From positions 6,884,501 to 6,948,500 of the forward strand of contig NC_088295.1 of assembly GCF_032854445.1 (NCBI RefSeq): 64,000 bases of DNA, in the 5' to 3' direction. Positions 46,785-61,700 of the stretch are shown here, in pieces. Each line of letters opens with the position of its first letter. Within the stretch, counting starts at the first letter, position 1. The notes below the pieces were generated by a model. That model saw only the letters and a list, made by a program, of their open reading frames with translations. It did no database searches and was not told the DNA's origin. Position numbers and translations under genes: made by a program. The stretch comes from Liolophura sinensis (taxonomy: Eukaryota > Mollusca > Polyplacophora > Chitonida > Chitonidae).

Positions 46785-49700
46785 ATACACACACACTTGA
46801 GATTTGCTTAATTATCAACATTGAATAATAGTATGTCTACTATACTACTTCTTTATCTGATGTGAGTGCAAAATGCATTTTGATTTATAACCTGTGGTAT
46901 ATTTTTACATGGTACTTAAAGAGGGTCCTGCTTGAGTGCAAGATTAGCCTGTTTTTGTACGTGACATACCCATCTGTCAGTGGCATACCCATCTGTCAGT
47001 GGCATACCCATCTGTCAGTGGCATACCAATCTGTCAGTGGCATACCAATCTATCAGTGGCATACCCATCTGTCAGTGGCATACCAATCTGTCAGTGGCAT
47101 ACCCATCTGGCAGTGGCATACCCATCTGTCAGTGGCATACCCATCTGGCAGTGGCATACCCATCTGTCAGTGGCATACCAATCTGTCAGTGGCATACTAA
47201 TCTGTCAGTGGCATACCCATCTGTCAGTGGCATACCCATCTGTCAGTGGCATACCCATCTGGCAGTGGCATACCAATCTGTCAGTGGCATACCCATCTGT
47301 CAGTGGCGTGCCTTCTGGCAGTGGCATACCCATCTGTCAGTGGCATACCCATCTGTCAGTGGCATACCCATCTGTCAGTGGCATACCCATCTGGCAGTGA
47401 CATACCAATCTGTCAGTGGCATACTAATCTGTCAGTGGCATACCCATCTGGCAGTGGCATACCCATCTGTCAGTGGCATACCCATCTGTCAGTGGCGTGC
47501 CTTCTGGCAGTGGCATACCCATCTGTCAGTGGCATACCCATCTGTCAGTGACGTGCCTTCTGTCAGTGGCATACCCATCTGTCAGTGGCATACCCATCTG
47601 GCAGTGGCATACCAATCTGTCAGTTCAGTGTTTGACCTGTGGAATACAATGTCAACTGCCGGGCAAATTACAGATGCGCCCAACTTGATGGGAAGTTACA
47701 TGTACATACACACGCTGTTACAAGCTGCTTTAAGGCTTTATTGTGTTGTTGGTTTTACACGGAGTGTAGAATACTTTTTAAGGTTTTTTAAATGTGTTAC
47801 TTTGTGCAGGCAGAAGATTTCTTGTTACTACCTCTTCTCACAAGCCCTCGTTGAAGTGGGAAGGAAAACGCGCAGGTGATGCTACTGATGGTGGTAAGTT
47901 ACCTTTTGGTTTTGTCTGAAAGTGCCGCCATTTATAAACAAATTTTCGTCGTCATATGAAAAATTGTTGAGTACGACATTAAACCTTGAGCACTGACTCA
48001 CTATTAAGGAATACAGTCATATGCCAACAAATACATTGACCATAATTTAACAATAATTTTCCCATTTATATGTATAAACAAATGCCGTCACTGATAGCAC
48101 TTAACTAGATGTAGGTAAACTTTTTGGTGGTAAAAAGTGTGTGTCGAATATTGGTTTGCCTTTGTCCTATCATTTGTGTAGTGATCTGTGTACATTTGGG
48201 TTTTATTATTTATACATCAATGAAATCCCAGTATTCACTGATAAAAATGATATCACTTTTGTTATTACATTTTGCTGTTACCCTGCTGGAGACCTTGAAC
48301 CATGGCTCACAGTTGACCTTGCCTTTAATGTAAAATGAAATTTTTCCTTTTAATGTAAAGATTGCCAAAAAAAAGAGGTAGAAATTCTTCATAGGCTTAA
48401 TTTACGTAAATTCCTATATTGCATTAGCATTAAAACTGTAAAAAGGTTTTGTGAAAGGTAGATATGATAACCCAGTTGATGCCTTGTGCCTCATGGGGTA
48501 GCATTTCCACCTCTCAATGGCACAATTTTTTTGGTATTGTGGAATACAATGTAAATATAGCTGTATATGTACTTCTGATGAGATTCAGGTCTTGTTACAC
48601 ACAACTGCTCCCACTACATATTTTCTCTTAATGCTTTCATCTAGTCTCTTCTTGGGCCAATATGGTGTTTTCTCTTACTGTTATGAGGATCAGTTTGTTC
48701 CCGTCAAGTATTTCCTCTTGCTATAGTGGTGATCTATTTGTTCGCGTCAAGTATTCCCTCTTGCTATAGCGGTGATCTATTTGTTCCCGTCAAGTATTTC
48801 CTCTTGCTGTAGTGGTGATCTATTTGTTCCCCTCAAGTATTCCCTCTTGCTGTAGTGGTGATCTATTTGTTCCCATCAAGTATTTCCTCTTGCTATAGTG
48901 GTGATCTATTTGTTCCCGTCAAGTATTTCCTCTTGCTATAGTGGTGATCTATTTGTTCCCGTCAAGTATTTCCTCTTGCTGTAGTGGTGATCTATTTGTT
49001 CCCGTCAAGTATTCCCTCTTGCTATAGCGGTGATCTATTTGTTCCCGTCAAGTATTTCCTCTTGCTGTAGTGGTGATCTGTTTGTTCCCATCAAGTATTT
49101 CCTCTTGCTGTAGTGGTGATCTATTTGTTTTCGTCAAGTATTTCCTCTTGCTATAGTGGTGATCTATTTGTTCCCATCAAATATTTCCTCTTGCTATAGT
49201 GGTGATCTATTTGTTCCCGTCTAGTATTTCCTCTTGCTGTAGTGGTGATCTATTTGTTCCTGTCAAGTATTTCCTCTTGCTATAGTGGTGATCTATTTGT
49301 TCCCGTGAAGTATTTCCTCTTGCTATAGCGGTGATCTATTTGTTCCCGTCTAGTATTTCCTCTTGCTGTAGTGGTGATCTATTTGTTCCCGTCAGGTATT
49401 TCCTCTTGCTATAGTGGTGATCTATTTGTTCCTGTCAAGTATTCCCTCTTGCTATAGCGGTGATCTATTTGTTCCCATCAAGTATTTCCTCTTGCTGTAG
49501 TGGTGATCTATTTGTTCCCATCAAGTATTTCCTCTTGCTGTAGTGGTGATCTATTTGTTTTCATCAAGTATTTCCTCTTGCTATAGTGGTGATCTATTTG
49601 TTCCCATCAAGTATTTCCTCTTGCTATAGTGGTGATCTATTTGTTCCCGTCTAGTATTTCCTCTTGCTATAGTGGTGATCTATTTGTTCCTGTCAAGTAT

Positions 49701-52700
49701 TTCCTTTTGCTATAGTGGTGATCTATTTGTTCCCCTGAAGTATTTCCTCTTGCTATAGCGGTGATCTATTTGTTCCCGTCTAGTATTTCCTCTTGCTGTA
49801 GTGGTGATCTATTTGTTCCCGTCAAGTATTCCCTCTTGCTATAGCGGTGATCTATTTGTTCCCGTCTAGTATTTCCTCTTGCTGTAGTGGTGATCTATTT
49901 GTTCCCATCAAGTATTTCCTCTTGCTGTAGTGGTGATCTATTTGTTTTCGTCAAGTATTTCCTCTTGCTATAGTGGTGATCTATTTGTTCCCATCAAATA
50001 TTTCCTCTTGCTATAGTGGTGATCTATTTGTTCCCTTGTAGTATTTCCTCTTGCTATAGCGGTGATCTATTTGTTCCTGTCAAGTATTTCCTCTTGCTGT
50101 AGTGGTGATCTATTTGTTCCCGTCAAGTATTCCCTCTTGCTATAGCGGTGATCTATTTGTTCCCGTCAAGTATTTCCTCTTGCTGTAGTGGTGATCTATT
50201 TGTTCCCGTCAAGTATTCCCTCTTGCTATAGCGGTGATCTATTTGTTCCCTTCAAGTATTTCCTCTTGCTATAGTGGTGATCTATTTGTTCCCATCAAGT
50301 ATTTCCTCTTGCTGTAGTGGTGATCTATTTGTTTTCGTCAAGTATTTCCTCTTGCTATAGTGGTGATCTATTTGTTCCCATCAAATATTTCCTCTTGCTA
50401 TAGTGGTGATCTATTTGTTCCCGTGTAGTATTTCCTCTTGCTATAGCGGTGATCTATTTGTTCCTGTCAAGTATTTCCTCTTGCTATAGTGGTGATCTAT
50501 TTGTTCCCGTCAAGTATTCCCTCTTGCTATAGCGGTGATCTATTTGTTCCCATCAAGTATTTCCTCTTGCTGTAGTGGTGATCTATTTGTTCCCGTCAAG
50601 TATTCCCTCTTGCTATAGCGGTGATCTATTTGTTCCCGTCAAGTATTTCCTCTTGCTGTAGTGGTGATCTATTTGTTCCCATCAAGTATTCCCTCTTGCT
50701 ATAGTGGTGATCTATTTGTTTTCGTCAAGTATTTCCTCTTGCTATAGTGGTGATCTATTTGTTCCCATCAAATATTTCCTCTTGCTATAGTGGTGATCTA
50801 TTTGTTCCTGTCAAGTATTCCCTCTTGCTGTAGTGGTGATCTATTTGTTTTCGTCAAGTATTTCCTCTTGCTATAGTGGTGATCTATTTGTTCCCATCAA
50901 ATATTTCCTCTTGCTATAGTGGTGATCTATTTGTTCCTGTCAAGTATTTCCTCTTGCTGTAGTGGTGATCTATTTGTTCCCGTGTAGTATTTCCTCTTGC
51001 TGTAGTGGTGATCTATTTGTTCCCGTCTAGTATTTCCTCTTGCTGTAGTGGTGATCTATTTGTTCCCATCAAGTATTTCCTCTTGCTATAGCGGTGATCT
51101 ATTTGTTCCCGTCAAGTATTCCCTCTTGCTGTAGTGGTGATCTATTTGTTTCTGTCAAGTATTTCCTCTTGCTATAGTGGTGATGTATTTGTTCCCATCA
51201 AATATTTCCTCTTGCTATAGTGGTGATCTATTTGTTCCTGTCAAGTATTTCCTCTTGCTATAGTGGTGATCTATTTGTTCCCGTGTAGTATTTCCTCTTG
51301 CTGTAGTGGTGATCTATTTGTTCCTGTCAAGTATTTCCTCTTGCTATAGTGGTGATCTATTTGTTCCCGTGAAGTATTTCCTCTTGCTATAGCGGTGATC
51401 TATTTGTTCCCGTCTAGTATTTCCTCTTGCTGTAGTGGTGATCTATTTGTTCCCGTCAAGTATTTCCTCTTGCTATAGTGGTGATCTATTTGTTCCCATC
51501 AAATATTTCCTCTTGCTATAGTGGTGATCTATTTGTTCCTGTCAAGTATTCCCTCTTGCTGTAGTGGTGATCTATTTGTTCCCGTGAAGTATTTCCTCTT
51601 GCTATAGTGGTGATCTATTTGTTCCTGTCAAGTATTCCCTCTTGCTGTAGTGGTGATCTATTTGTTCCCGTCAAGTATTTCCTCTTGCTATAGTGGTGAT
51701 CTATTTGTTCCCATCAAATATTTCCTCTTGCTATAGTGGTGATCTATTTGTTCCTGTCAAGTATTTCCTCTTGCTGTAGTGGTGATCTATTTGTTCCCGT
51801 GTAGTATTTCCTCTTGCTGTAATGGTGGATCTATTTGTTCCCGTCTAGTATTTCCTCTTGCTGTAGTGGTGATCTATTTGTTTCTGTCAAGTATTTCCTC
51901 TTGCTATAGTGGTGATGTATTTGTTCCCATCAAATATTTCCTCTTGCTGTAGTGGTGATCTATTTGTTCCTGTCAAGTATTTCCTCTTGCTATAGTGGTG
52001 ATCTATTTGTTCCCGTGAAGTATTTCCTCTTGCTATAGCGGTGATCTATTTGTTCCCGGTCCAGTATTTCCTCTTGCTGTAGTGGTGATCTATTTGTTCC
52101 CGTGAAGTATTTCCTCTTGCTATAGTGGTGATCTATTTGTTCCCGTCAAGTATTTCCTCTTGCTATAGCGGTGATCTATTTGTTCCCATCAAGTATTTCC
52201 TCTTGCTGTAGTGGTGATCTATTTGTTCCGTCTAGTATTTCCTCTTGCTATAGTGGTGATCTATTTGTTCCCATCAAGTATTTCCTCTTGCTATAGTGGT
52301 GATCTATTTGTTCCCATCAAATATTTCCTCTTGCTGTAATGATGATCTATTTTGTTCCCGCCAGGTAATTTCTCTCGACATAATGCCAGTCGAAGGAAAC
52401 AGGGGAAAAAAAAGCAGAAGCTAGACTTTGAGTTTGCAGAGAGAGAATTGTTTATCTGGGCCATATTATTGAATCGCAGGAAGTTAGCGAATCTCTTCTG
52501 GAAGCTTGGCAAAGATCACATTGGTAAGGCTGTATCAATCTTCCTTCAGAGATGGCAGACCTAGCCAACGGCTGATGTAATGAACCTGGAAATGGTAAAT
52601 GACATAAGATTTCATCCATGACCAAGTTACCCATATTGCCTCACTCTGAGAGCTCTGTTTATCTTTTGAAGGTGTTTGGGGGTTTGTTTGAATGCAGGAT

Positions 52701-55700
52701 GATATCCTGCTGGAAAAAAACTGAAGTTTAGAACAATTTTTGTCTGAACAATTAATTTTTCAAACAGTGATGAAGAAATGTTTTGGCTTTTTTACTCTTG
52801 GTCTTAATCTGAACAGTGTTTGATTTTCCAACAGTTGTACTGACAGAGATATTAATGCTGTAACCTATTCAGTCACATTTTGATGTGTGTATATCTTACC
52901 TGACCACAGGGGGAGCATTACTGGCGGCCCTCGCTCCTCAAGAACATGTCTAAAGCAGCTGACGATGAAGAGGAGATAGAGCTGGCTCTGGACCTCATGG
53001 ATCATGCCAAGTAAGACCACATTTTGTTTACTCAGGGAACTTGCCATAGGTCCCAGGTACTCTAGAGTCCTCCGTCAATAAAACTGGCTACCAGTGCAGA
53101 GGTGAAAACTTCTTGAGTATGGTATTACACAGTCAGTTGGAAACAGACCCCTGTTACCTACAAACATCATTAGTTGATAGTTCATCGTGGCTTTGCGTAT
53201 TGTTATGTTTCAGTCCACTTTGAGTCCCTGGCCGTGGCCGTCTTGTCTGAGTGCTATAACAAGGATAAGCGTATGGCTCACATGTTACTGGTGCGAGAAC
53301 TAGACTCATGGGGGAAGACCACGCTATTCTCCCTCGCTGACTCGGGAATGCTCATGGACTTCATGGAGCACACCAGCTGCCAGACCAAACTCAACATGAT
53401 CTGGAAGGGCTGTATGGCCCAGTACACTCCCTCATGGAAGGTCAGTGCACTCCCTCATGGAAAGTCAGTAGGCCTACACATTTTCATAAAAAGTCAGTAC
53501 ACTCCTTCATGGACTGTCTGTACATTCCATAATGGATGTCAGCACCCTTCCTTAGGGAAGGTCAGTACATTCCCACATCGATGGTTATTGCGAAAGCATT
53601 AATCAAAATTAAATTTCTATGTGTAGTGAATCTTATTATTTTAACCCATATAAATGATGAATGCATGGCCACAAGTTTCAAGATTGGTACTTCATTTTGA
53701 AAACATTTAATTATGATACAATTATAATACAACTTCTGCAGTTGTAAAAGTTAAATATGCAGATTTTATGGGACCCAAACATGTTACAGTTCATTTCACA
53801 TGAAATGCATGATGTAGATTGCCAATTGATTTACAGAAAATTTTATGACTTTGAATATGGGTCACCTGAGGAGTCTTCTTCTGGGTATAGTATCTCCTTT
53901 TCTTCATGGCAGCATGTATCCCACGCCCTGATTGGTTGTGATTTCAGATCATTGTGGCTATGTTTATGCCATTGCTTGTGCCGGCCATCAAGTTCACTGA
54001 CAACGATTCCCCGATGGAGGACCTGGATGATGATGAAGATGTCCCTGATGATGAGCCTCAGGAAGAGGTGATAGACACCGACCCAAGGGTCACTCAGTTA
54101 AGTGTCACCACTGCAACAAGGTCGCACCCAATGACCTTCAGGACGATGTTGAGTTTGCCCATGTCAAAGTCCAGGAGTAAGCAGCGCAAGCGGAAGAGGT
54201 TCTTCCATGTGGGACTCCAGGTGGTGATGGTGAGAATGGCAACAATGGGATCAGTCTCATCAGTGCTGTGTACTACTTCTACACGGCTCCTGTGACCAAG
54301 TTTTACTGTAACCTGGTAAGTCTGTGTAAACACTATGTACTAAATTCTACACGGCCCCTGTAACCAAGCTTTACTGTAACCTGGTAAGTCTGTGTGTACA
54401 CTATGTACTAATTCTACACGGCCCCTGTGACCCAGCTTTACTGTAACCTGGTAAGCCTGTGTAAACACTATGTACTAATTCTAGACGACCCCAGTGACCA
54501 AGCTTTACTGTAACCTGGTAAGTCTGTGTATACACTATGTACTAATTCTACACGACCCCAGTGACCAAGCTTTACTGTAACCTGGTAAGTCTGTGTATAC
54601 ACTATGTACTAATTCTACACGGCCCCTGTGACCCAGCTTTACCGTAACCTGGTAAGTCTGTGTATACACTATGTACTAATTCTAGACGACCCCAGTGACC
54701 AAGCTTTACTGTAACCTGGTAAGTCTGTGTATACACTATGTACTAATTCTACACGGCCCCTGTGACCCAGCTTTACTGTAACCTGGTAAGTCTGTGTACA
54801 CACTATGTACTAATTCTAGATGACCCCTGTGACCCAGCTTTACTGTAACCTGGTAAGCCTATGTAAACACTATGTATTAATTCTAGACGATCCCTGTGAC
54901 CCAGCTTTACTGTAACCTGGTAAGTCTGTGTATACACTATGTACTAATTCTAGACGACCCCAGTGACCCAGCTTTACTGTAACCTGGTAAGTCTGTGTAT
55001 ACACTATGTACTAATTCTACACGGCCCCTGTGGACCCAGCTTTACTGTAACCTGGTAAGTCTGTGTATACACTATGTACTATTCTACACGGGCTCTGTGA
55101 CCCAGCTTTACTGTAACCTGATAAGTCTGTGTATACACTATGTACTAATTCTACACGGCCTCTGTGACCAAGCTTTACTGTAAACCTGGTAAGTCTGTGT
55201 ATACACTATGTACTAATTCTAGACGACCCCAGTGACCAAGCTTTACTGTAACCTGGTAAGCCTGTGTATACACTATGTACTAATTCTAGACGACCCCAGT
55301 GACCAAGCTTTACTGTAACCTGTTAAGTCTGTGTATACACTATGTACTAATTCTACACGGCCACTGTGACCCAGCTTTACTGTAACCTGGTAAGTCTGTG
55401 TAAACACTATGTACTAATTCTAGACGACCCCAGTGACCAAGCTTTACTGTAACCTGGTAAGCCTGTGTATACACTATGTTACTAATTCTACACAGCCCCT
55501 GTGACCCAGCTTTACTGTAACCTGGTAAGTCTGTGTATACACTATGTACTATTCTACACGGCCCCTGTGACCAAGCTTTACTGTAACCTTGGTAAGCCTG
55601 TGTATACACTATGTTCTAATTCTAGACGACCCCAGTGACCAAGCTTTACTGTAACCTGGTAAGTCTGTGTAAACACTATGTACTAATTCTAGACGACCCC

Positions 55701-58700
55701 AGTGACCAAGCTTTACTGTAACCTGGTAAGCCTGTGTATACACTATGTACTAATTCTAGACGACCCCTGTGACCAAGCTTTACTGTAACCTGGTAAGTCT
55801 GTGTATACACTATGTACTAATTCTACACGGCCCCTTTGACCCAGCTTTATTGTAACCTGGTAAGTCTGTGTAAACACAATGTGCTACTTCTACACAGCTC
55901 CTGTGACCAAGCTGTACTGTAACCTGGTAAGTCTGTGTATACACTATGTACTAATTCTACACGGCCTCTGTGACCCAGCTTTACTGTAACCTGGTAAGTC
56001 TGTGTATACACTATGTACTAATTCTACACGGGCTCTGTGACCCAGCTTTACTGTAACCTGGTAAGTCTGTGTATACACTATGTACTAATTCTACACGCCT
56101 CTGTGACCAAGCTTTACTGTAACCTGGTAAGTCTGTGTATACACTATGTACTAATTCTAGACGACCCCAGTGACCCAGCTTTACTGTAACCTGGTAAGCC
56201 TGTGTATACACTATTACTAATTCTAGACGACCCCAGTGACCAAGCTTTACTGTAACCTGTTAAGTCTGTGTATACACTATGTACTAATTCTACACAGCCC
56301 CTGTGACCCAGCTTTACTGTAACCTGGTAAGTCTGTGTAAACACTATGTACTAATTCTAGACGACCCCAGTGACCAAGCTTTACTGTAACCTGGTAAGTC
56401 TGTGTATACACTATGTACTAATTCTACACAGCCCCTTTGACCCAGCTTTACTGTAACCTGGTAAGTCTGTGTATACACTATGTACTAATTCTACACGGCC
56501 CCTTTGACCAAGCTTTACTGTAACCTGGTAAGCCTGTGTATACACTATGTACTAATTCTAGACGACCCCAGTGACCAAGCTTTACTGTAACCTGGTAAGT
56601 CTGTGTATACACTATGTACTAATTCTACACGGCCCCTTTGACCCAGCTTTATTGTAACCTGGTAAGTCTGTGTATACACTATGTTCTAATTCTAGACGAC
56701 CCCAGTGACCAAGCTTTACTGTAACCTGGTAAGTCTGTGTAAACACTATGTACTAATTCTAGACGACCCCAGTGACCAAGCTTTACTGTAACCTGGTAAG
56801 CCTGTGTATACACTATGTACTAATTCTAGACGACCCCTGTGACCCAGCTTTACTGTAACCTGGTAAGTCTGTGTACACACTATGTACTAATTCTACACGG
56901 CCCCTTTGACCCAGCTTTATTGTAACCTGGTAAGTCTGTGTAAACACAATGTGCTTCTTCTACACAGCTCCTGTGACCAAGCTGTACTGTAACCTGGTAA
57001 GTCTGTGTATACACTATGTACTAATTCTACACGGCCTCTGTGACCCAGCTTTACTGTAACCTGGTAAGTCTGTGTATACACTATGTACTAATTCTACACG
57101 GCCCCTGTGACCCAGCTTTACTGTAACCTGGTAAGTCTGTGTATACACTATGTACTAATTCTACACGGCCCCTGTGACCCAGCTTTACTGTAACCTGGTA
57201 AGTCTGTGTATACACTATGTACTAATTCTACACGGCCCCTTTGACCCAGCTTTACTGTAACCTGGTAAGTCTGTGTAAACACAATGTGCTACACAGCTCC
57301 TGTGACCAAGCTGTACTGTAACCTGGTAAGCCTGTGTATACACTATGTACTAATTCTACACGGCCTCTGTGACCCAGCTTTACTGTAACCTGGTATGTCT
57401 GTGTAAACATAATGTGCTACTTCTACACAGCTCCTGTGACCAAGCTGTACTGTAACCTGGTATGTCTGTGTAAACATAATGTGCTAATTCTACACGACCC
57501 CAGTGACCAAGCTGTACTGTAACCTGGTAAGTCTGTGTATACACTATGTACTAATTCTAGACGACCCCAGTGACCCAGCTTTACTGTAACCTGGTAAGTC
57601 TGTGTATACACTATGTACTAATTCTAGACGACCCCTGTGACCCAGCTTTACTGTAACCTGGTAAGCCTGTGTATACACTATGTACTAATTCTACACGGCC
57701 CCTGTGACCCAGCTTTACTGTAACCTGGTAAGCCTGTGTAAACACTATGTATTAATTCTAGACGACCCCTGTGACCAAGCTTTACTGTAACCTGGTAAGT
57801 CTGTGTATACACTATGTACTAATTCTACACGGCCCCTTTGACCCAGCTTTATTGTAACCTGGTGAGTCTGTGTAAACACAATGTGCTACTTCTACACAGC
57901 TCCTGTGACCAAGCTGTACTGTAACCTGGTAAGTCTGTGTACACACTATGTACTAATTCTACACGGCCTCTGCGACCCAGCTTTACTGTAACCTGGTAAG
58001 TCTGTGTAAACACTATGTACTACTTCTACACGGCTCCTGTGACCAAGCTTTACTGTAACCTGGTAAGTCTGTGTAAACACTATGTACTACTTCTACATGG
58101 CTCCTGTGGCCAAGCTTAACTGTAACCTGGTAAGTCTGTGTACACCCTGTGTATTAATTCTACACGGCCCCTGTGACCCAGCTTTACTGTAACCTGGTAA
58201 GTCTGTGTATACACTATGTACTAATTCTAGACGGCCCCTTTGACCAAGCTGTATTGTAACCTGGTAAGTCTGTGTAAACGTGATGTACTAATTCTAGACG
58301 GCCCCTTTGACCAAGCTGTATTGTAACCTGGTAAGTCTGTGTAAACGTGATGTACTAATTCTAGACGGCCCCTTTGACCAAGCTGTATTGTAACCTGGTA
58401 AGTCTGTGTAAACGTGATGTACTAATTCTAGACGGCCCCTTTGACCAAGCTTTACTGTAACGTGGTATGTTTGTGTAAACACTGTACTAATTTTATGTGG
58501 CCCCTGTGACCAAGCCTGTGTGAACACTGTATTAATTCTATAAGGCCTCTGTAACCGAGCTTTACTGTAACCTCGTACGTCTGTGTAAACACTATGTATT
58601 AATTCTACACGGCATCTGTGACCAAGTTTGACTGTAACCTGGTATGTTTGTGTAAACACTATATACAACTTCTGCACAGCCCGTCATCAAGTGTTACTGT

Positions 58701-61700
58701 AACTTGGTATTCAAGTCTGTGTAAACTGTGTACTATTTCTACATAACCCCTTCACCAAGTCTTACTTATTCCATTATTGTATTGTTATATATGTAGTATT
58801 GTATTGCTTCTATGCAACGTTGTGGCATCCTTTGTTTGATATGGCATTGTTGTTGCTGTTACAGGTGTCCTACCTGACTTTCCTGGGGATCTTCTCTGTG
58901 TTCATTCTTACTGACTTGAGGCCAGTGACCGAAAGCCAATCTCCCTCCATACTGGAGTACATTACCTGGGGCTGGTCAGCCACATTGGCTGTAGAGGAGA
59001 TCAGACAGGTAAGCTGGTTATAGAGATCAGACAGGTAAACTGATTACAGAGATGAGACAGGTAAGCTGGTTATAGAGGTCAGACAGGTAAGCTGATTACA
59101 GAGATCAAATATGTTAGCTGATAAACCAGATCAGACAGCTGCAGGTAAGCTGGTTATAGAGGTGAGACAGGTAAACTTGTTATAGAGGAGATCAGACAGG
59201 TAAGCTGGTTATAGAGATCAGACAGGTAAACTGATTACAGAGATGAGACAGGTAAGCTGGTTATAGGGGTCAGACAGGTAAACTGATTACAGAGATCAAA
59301 TATGTTAGCTGATAAACCAGATCAGACAGCTGCAGGTAAGCTGCTTATAGAGGTGAGACAGGTACACTCGTTATAGAGGAGATCAGACAGGTAAGGTGGT
59401 TATAGAGGAGATCAGGCAGGTAAGATGGTTATAGAGGACATCAGACAGATGGACCATTTATTAAGATCAGACATGGGAGCTGGTTGTGGAGATCAGACAG
59501 ATTCATGTAGGCTGGTTAGAGATCAGACAGGTGAGCAGGTTATAGAGATCAGGCAAGCTGGTTGTAGAGATCAGACAGGTAAGCTGGTCGTAGAGATCAG
59601 ACATGTCCAGTGATTATAGGATTAGACAGGTAAGCAGGTTGTAGATATCAGACGTACAATGGTTATAGAGATGGTTGCAGAGATCACGCAGGTAAGATGG
59701 TCGTTGTGATCAGACAGATAGGCTGTTTATATAGAGATCAGACAGGTAAGATTGTTATAGAGGGGGTCAGGTAAGTTGGTTATAGAGATCAGTATGTTAT
59801 GTTTGTCTTAGATTTTCACACTGGGCCTCTGTTCCCTACCAGCCAGGACATTCCAGTACAGAGTGCTATGTATGTTTCAGATTTTCACGCGAGACCCACG
59901 CTCTCTGAAGTATAAGATTGCCAGCTGGTTTGGGAGTGAGTGGAATCGCCTTGACCTGGTGATGTACCTATTCCTCATCCTCTCCATTATTCTGCGCCTG
60001 GTGCTGAGGGGCAGCGCGTTTTTTTGGGCACGCCTTACCTACACTATCACCATCACCCTCTTTTTCCTACGCTCCATGCAGTATTTCTACGTCAACAAAA
60101 ACATGGGGCCAAAAGTCATCATGATCAAAAAGATGGTATGTGGTTAAGACGTACAGTGTATACAACACATTTTTAGGATTGTCACAGTCGTGAAAAAACA
60201 TGAACAGTCAGGAATTTGTATAAAAAAAAGTCATGGATTTTTGTTTTGAAATATCTGTGGAAACCCTGCCATTTGTCCATGGAGTTGAAGAAATATCTTT
60301 CAGTTAATTTTTTAAAATGTGCATTACATAATTTGTAATGAGATTTGGGGTTAATTTTTCTGGAGAAGAAGCTATGTATAGATACTGTAAGGAAGATGTT
60401 TTGGGTGCACTGATGGGCATTCATGTTTTACCATTTGTCAGTGAGATATTTGGGTGCACTGATAGGCATTCATGTTTTACCATTTGTCAGTGAGATATTT
60501 GGTCGTACTGATAGGCATTCATGTTTTACCATTTGGCAGTGAGATATTTGGTCGTACTGATAGGCATTCATGCTTTACCATTTGTCAGGGAGATATTTGG
60601 GTGTACTGATAGGCATTCATGTTTTACCATTTGTCAGTGAGATATTTGGTTGTACTGATAGGCATTCATTTTTTACCATTTGTCAGTGAGATATTTGGGT
60701 GCACCAATAGGCTTTCATGTTTTACCAGTTGTCAGTGAGATATTTGGGTGCACTGATAGGTATGCATGTTTTACCATTTGTCAGTGAGATATTTTTTGGT
60801 GCACTGATAGGCATTCATATTTTACCATTTGTCAGTGAGATATTTGGGTGCACTGATAGGCATTCATGTTTTACCATTTGTCAGTGAGACGTTTGGGTGC
60901 ACTGATAGGCATTCATGTTTTACCATTTGTCAGTGAGATATTTGGGTGCACTGATAGGCATTCATGTTTTACCATTTGTCAGTGAGATATTTGGGTGCAC
61001 TGATAGGCATTCATGTTGTACCATTTGTCAGGGAGATATTTGGGTGCACTGATAGGCATTCATGTTGTACCATTTGTCAGTGAGATATTTGGGTGCACTG
61101 ATAGGCATTCATGTTTTACCATTTGTCAGTGAGATATTTGGGTGCACTGATAGGCATTCATGTTTTACCATTTGTCAGTGAGACGTTTGGGTGCACTGAT
61201 AGGCATTCATGTTTTACCATTTGTCAGTGAGATATTTGGGTGCACTGATAGGCATTCATGTTTTACCATGTCAGTGAGATATTTTTGGAGCATATACTGA
61301 ATATACATGTACCAGTAACTACTGTCTATATAGTTTTGTGACGTTAAATTTTCACAGGATAATTAATTTTACATTATTATGTGTGAATTGCCAAAGACTT
61401 TAAAAATGGTACTTGATGCTGCCTTTCATGGCACTCAGCACTGAGAGGTCAGATCAAGGAAACAGGACTGATTGGCCTGGTGTCAGTATAGTGTGACTCA
61501 ATGGGGTGCCATGTCTTGTGGCATGGACTCGCCCTGCCACAAGAAGACACAGTATTTGTACACGCACTGAATGACTCCTCATCACCATATGACTGAAAAA
61601 ATAGACATGACATACGTATGTACACATGGGTGAATTGATTCTCACCTTTTCTCCACTGCTTATTCCTCTGGTTTGTTTCTGTTCCTCTTGCAGTTGACAG

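Noticed and set aside
46620-46811. 63-codon frame ending in a His/Thr run
   Set aside because: Exon 46548-46674 read in another frame into a CA microsatellite.
46980-47879. 299-codon plus-strand frame rich in [11 protein letters not shown]
   Set aside because: Translation of the 19-bp minisatellite that only by chance runs into a TRPM exon in the wrong frame.
54176-54220. Mini-intron (GTAAGC ... CTCCAG) inside the S1 exon
   Set aside because: It would be only about 45 nt and the phases on its two sides do not match.
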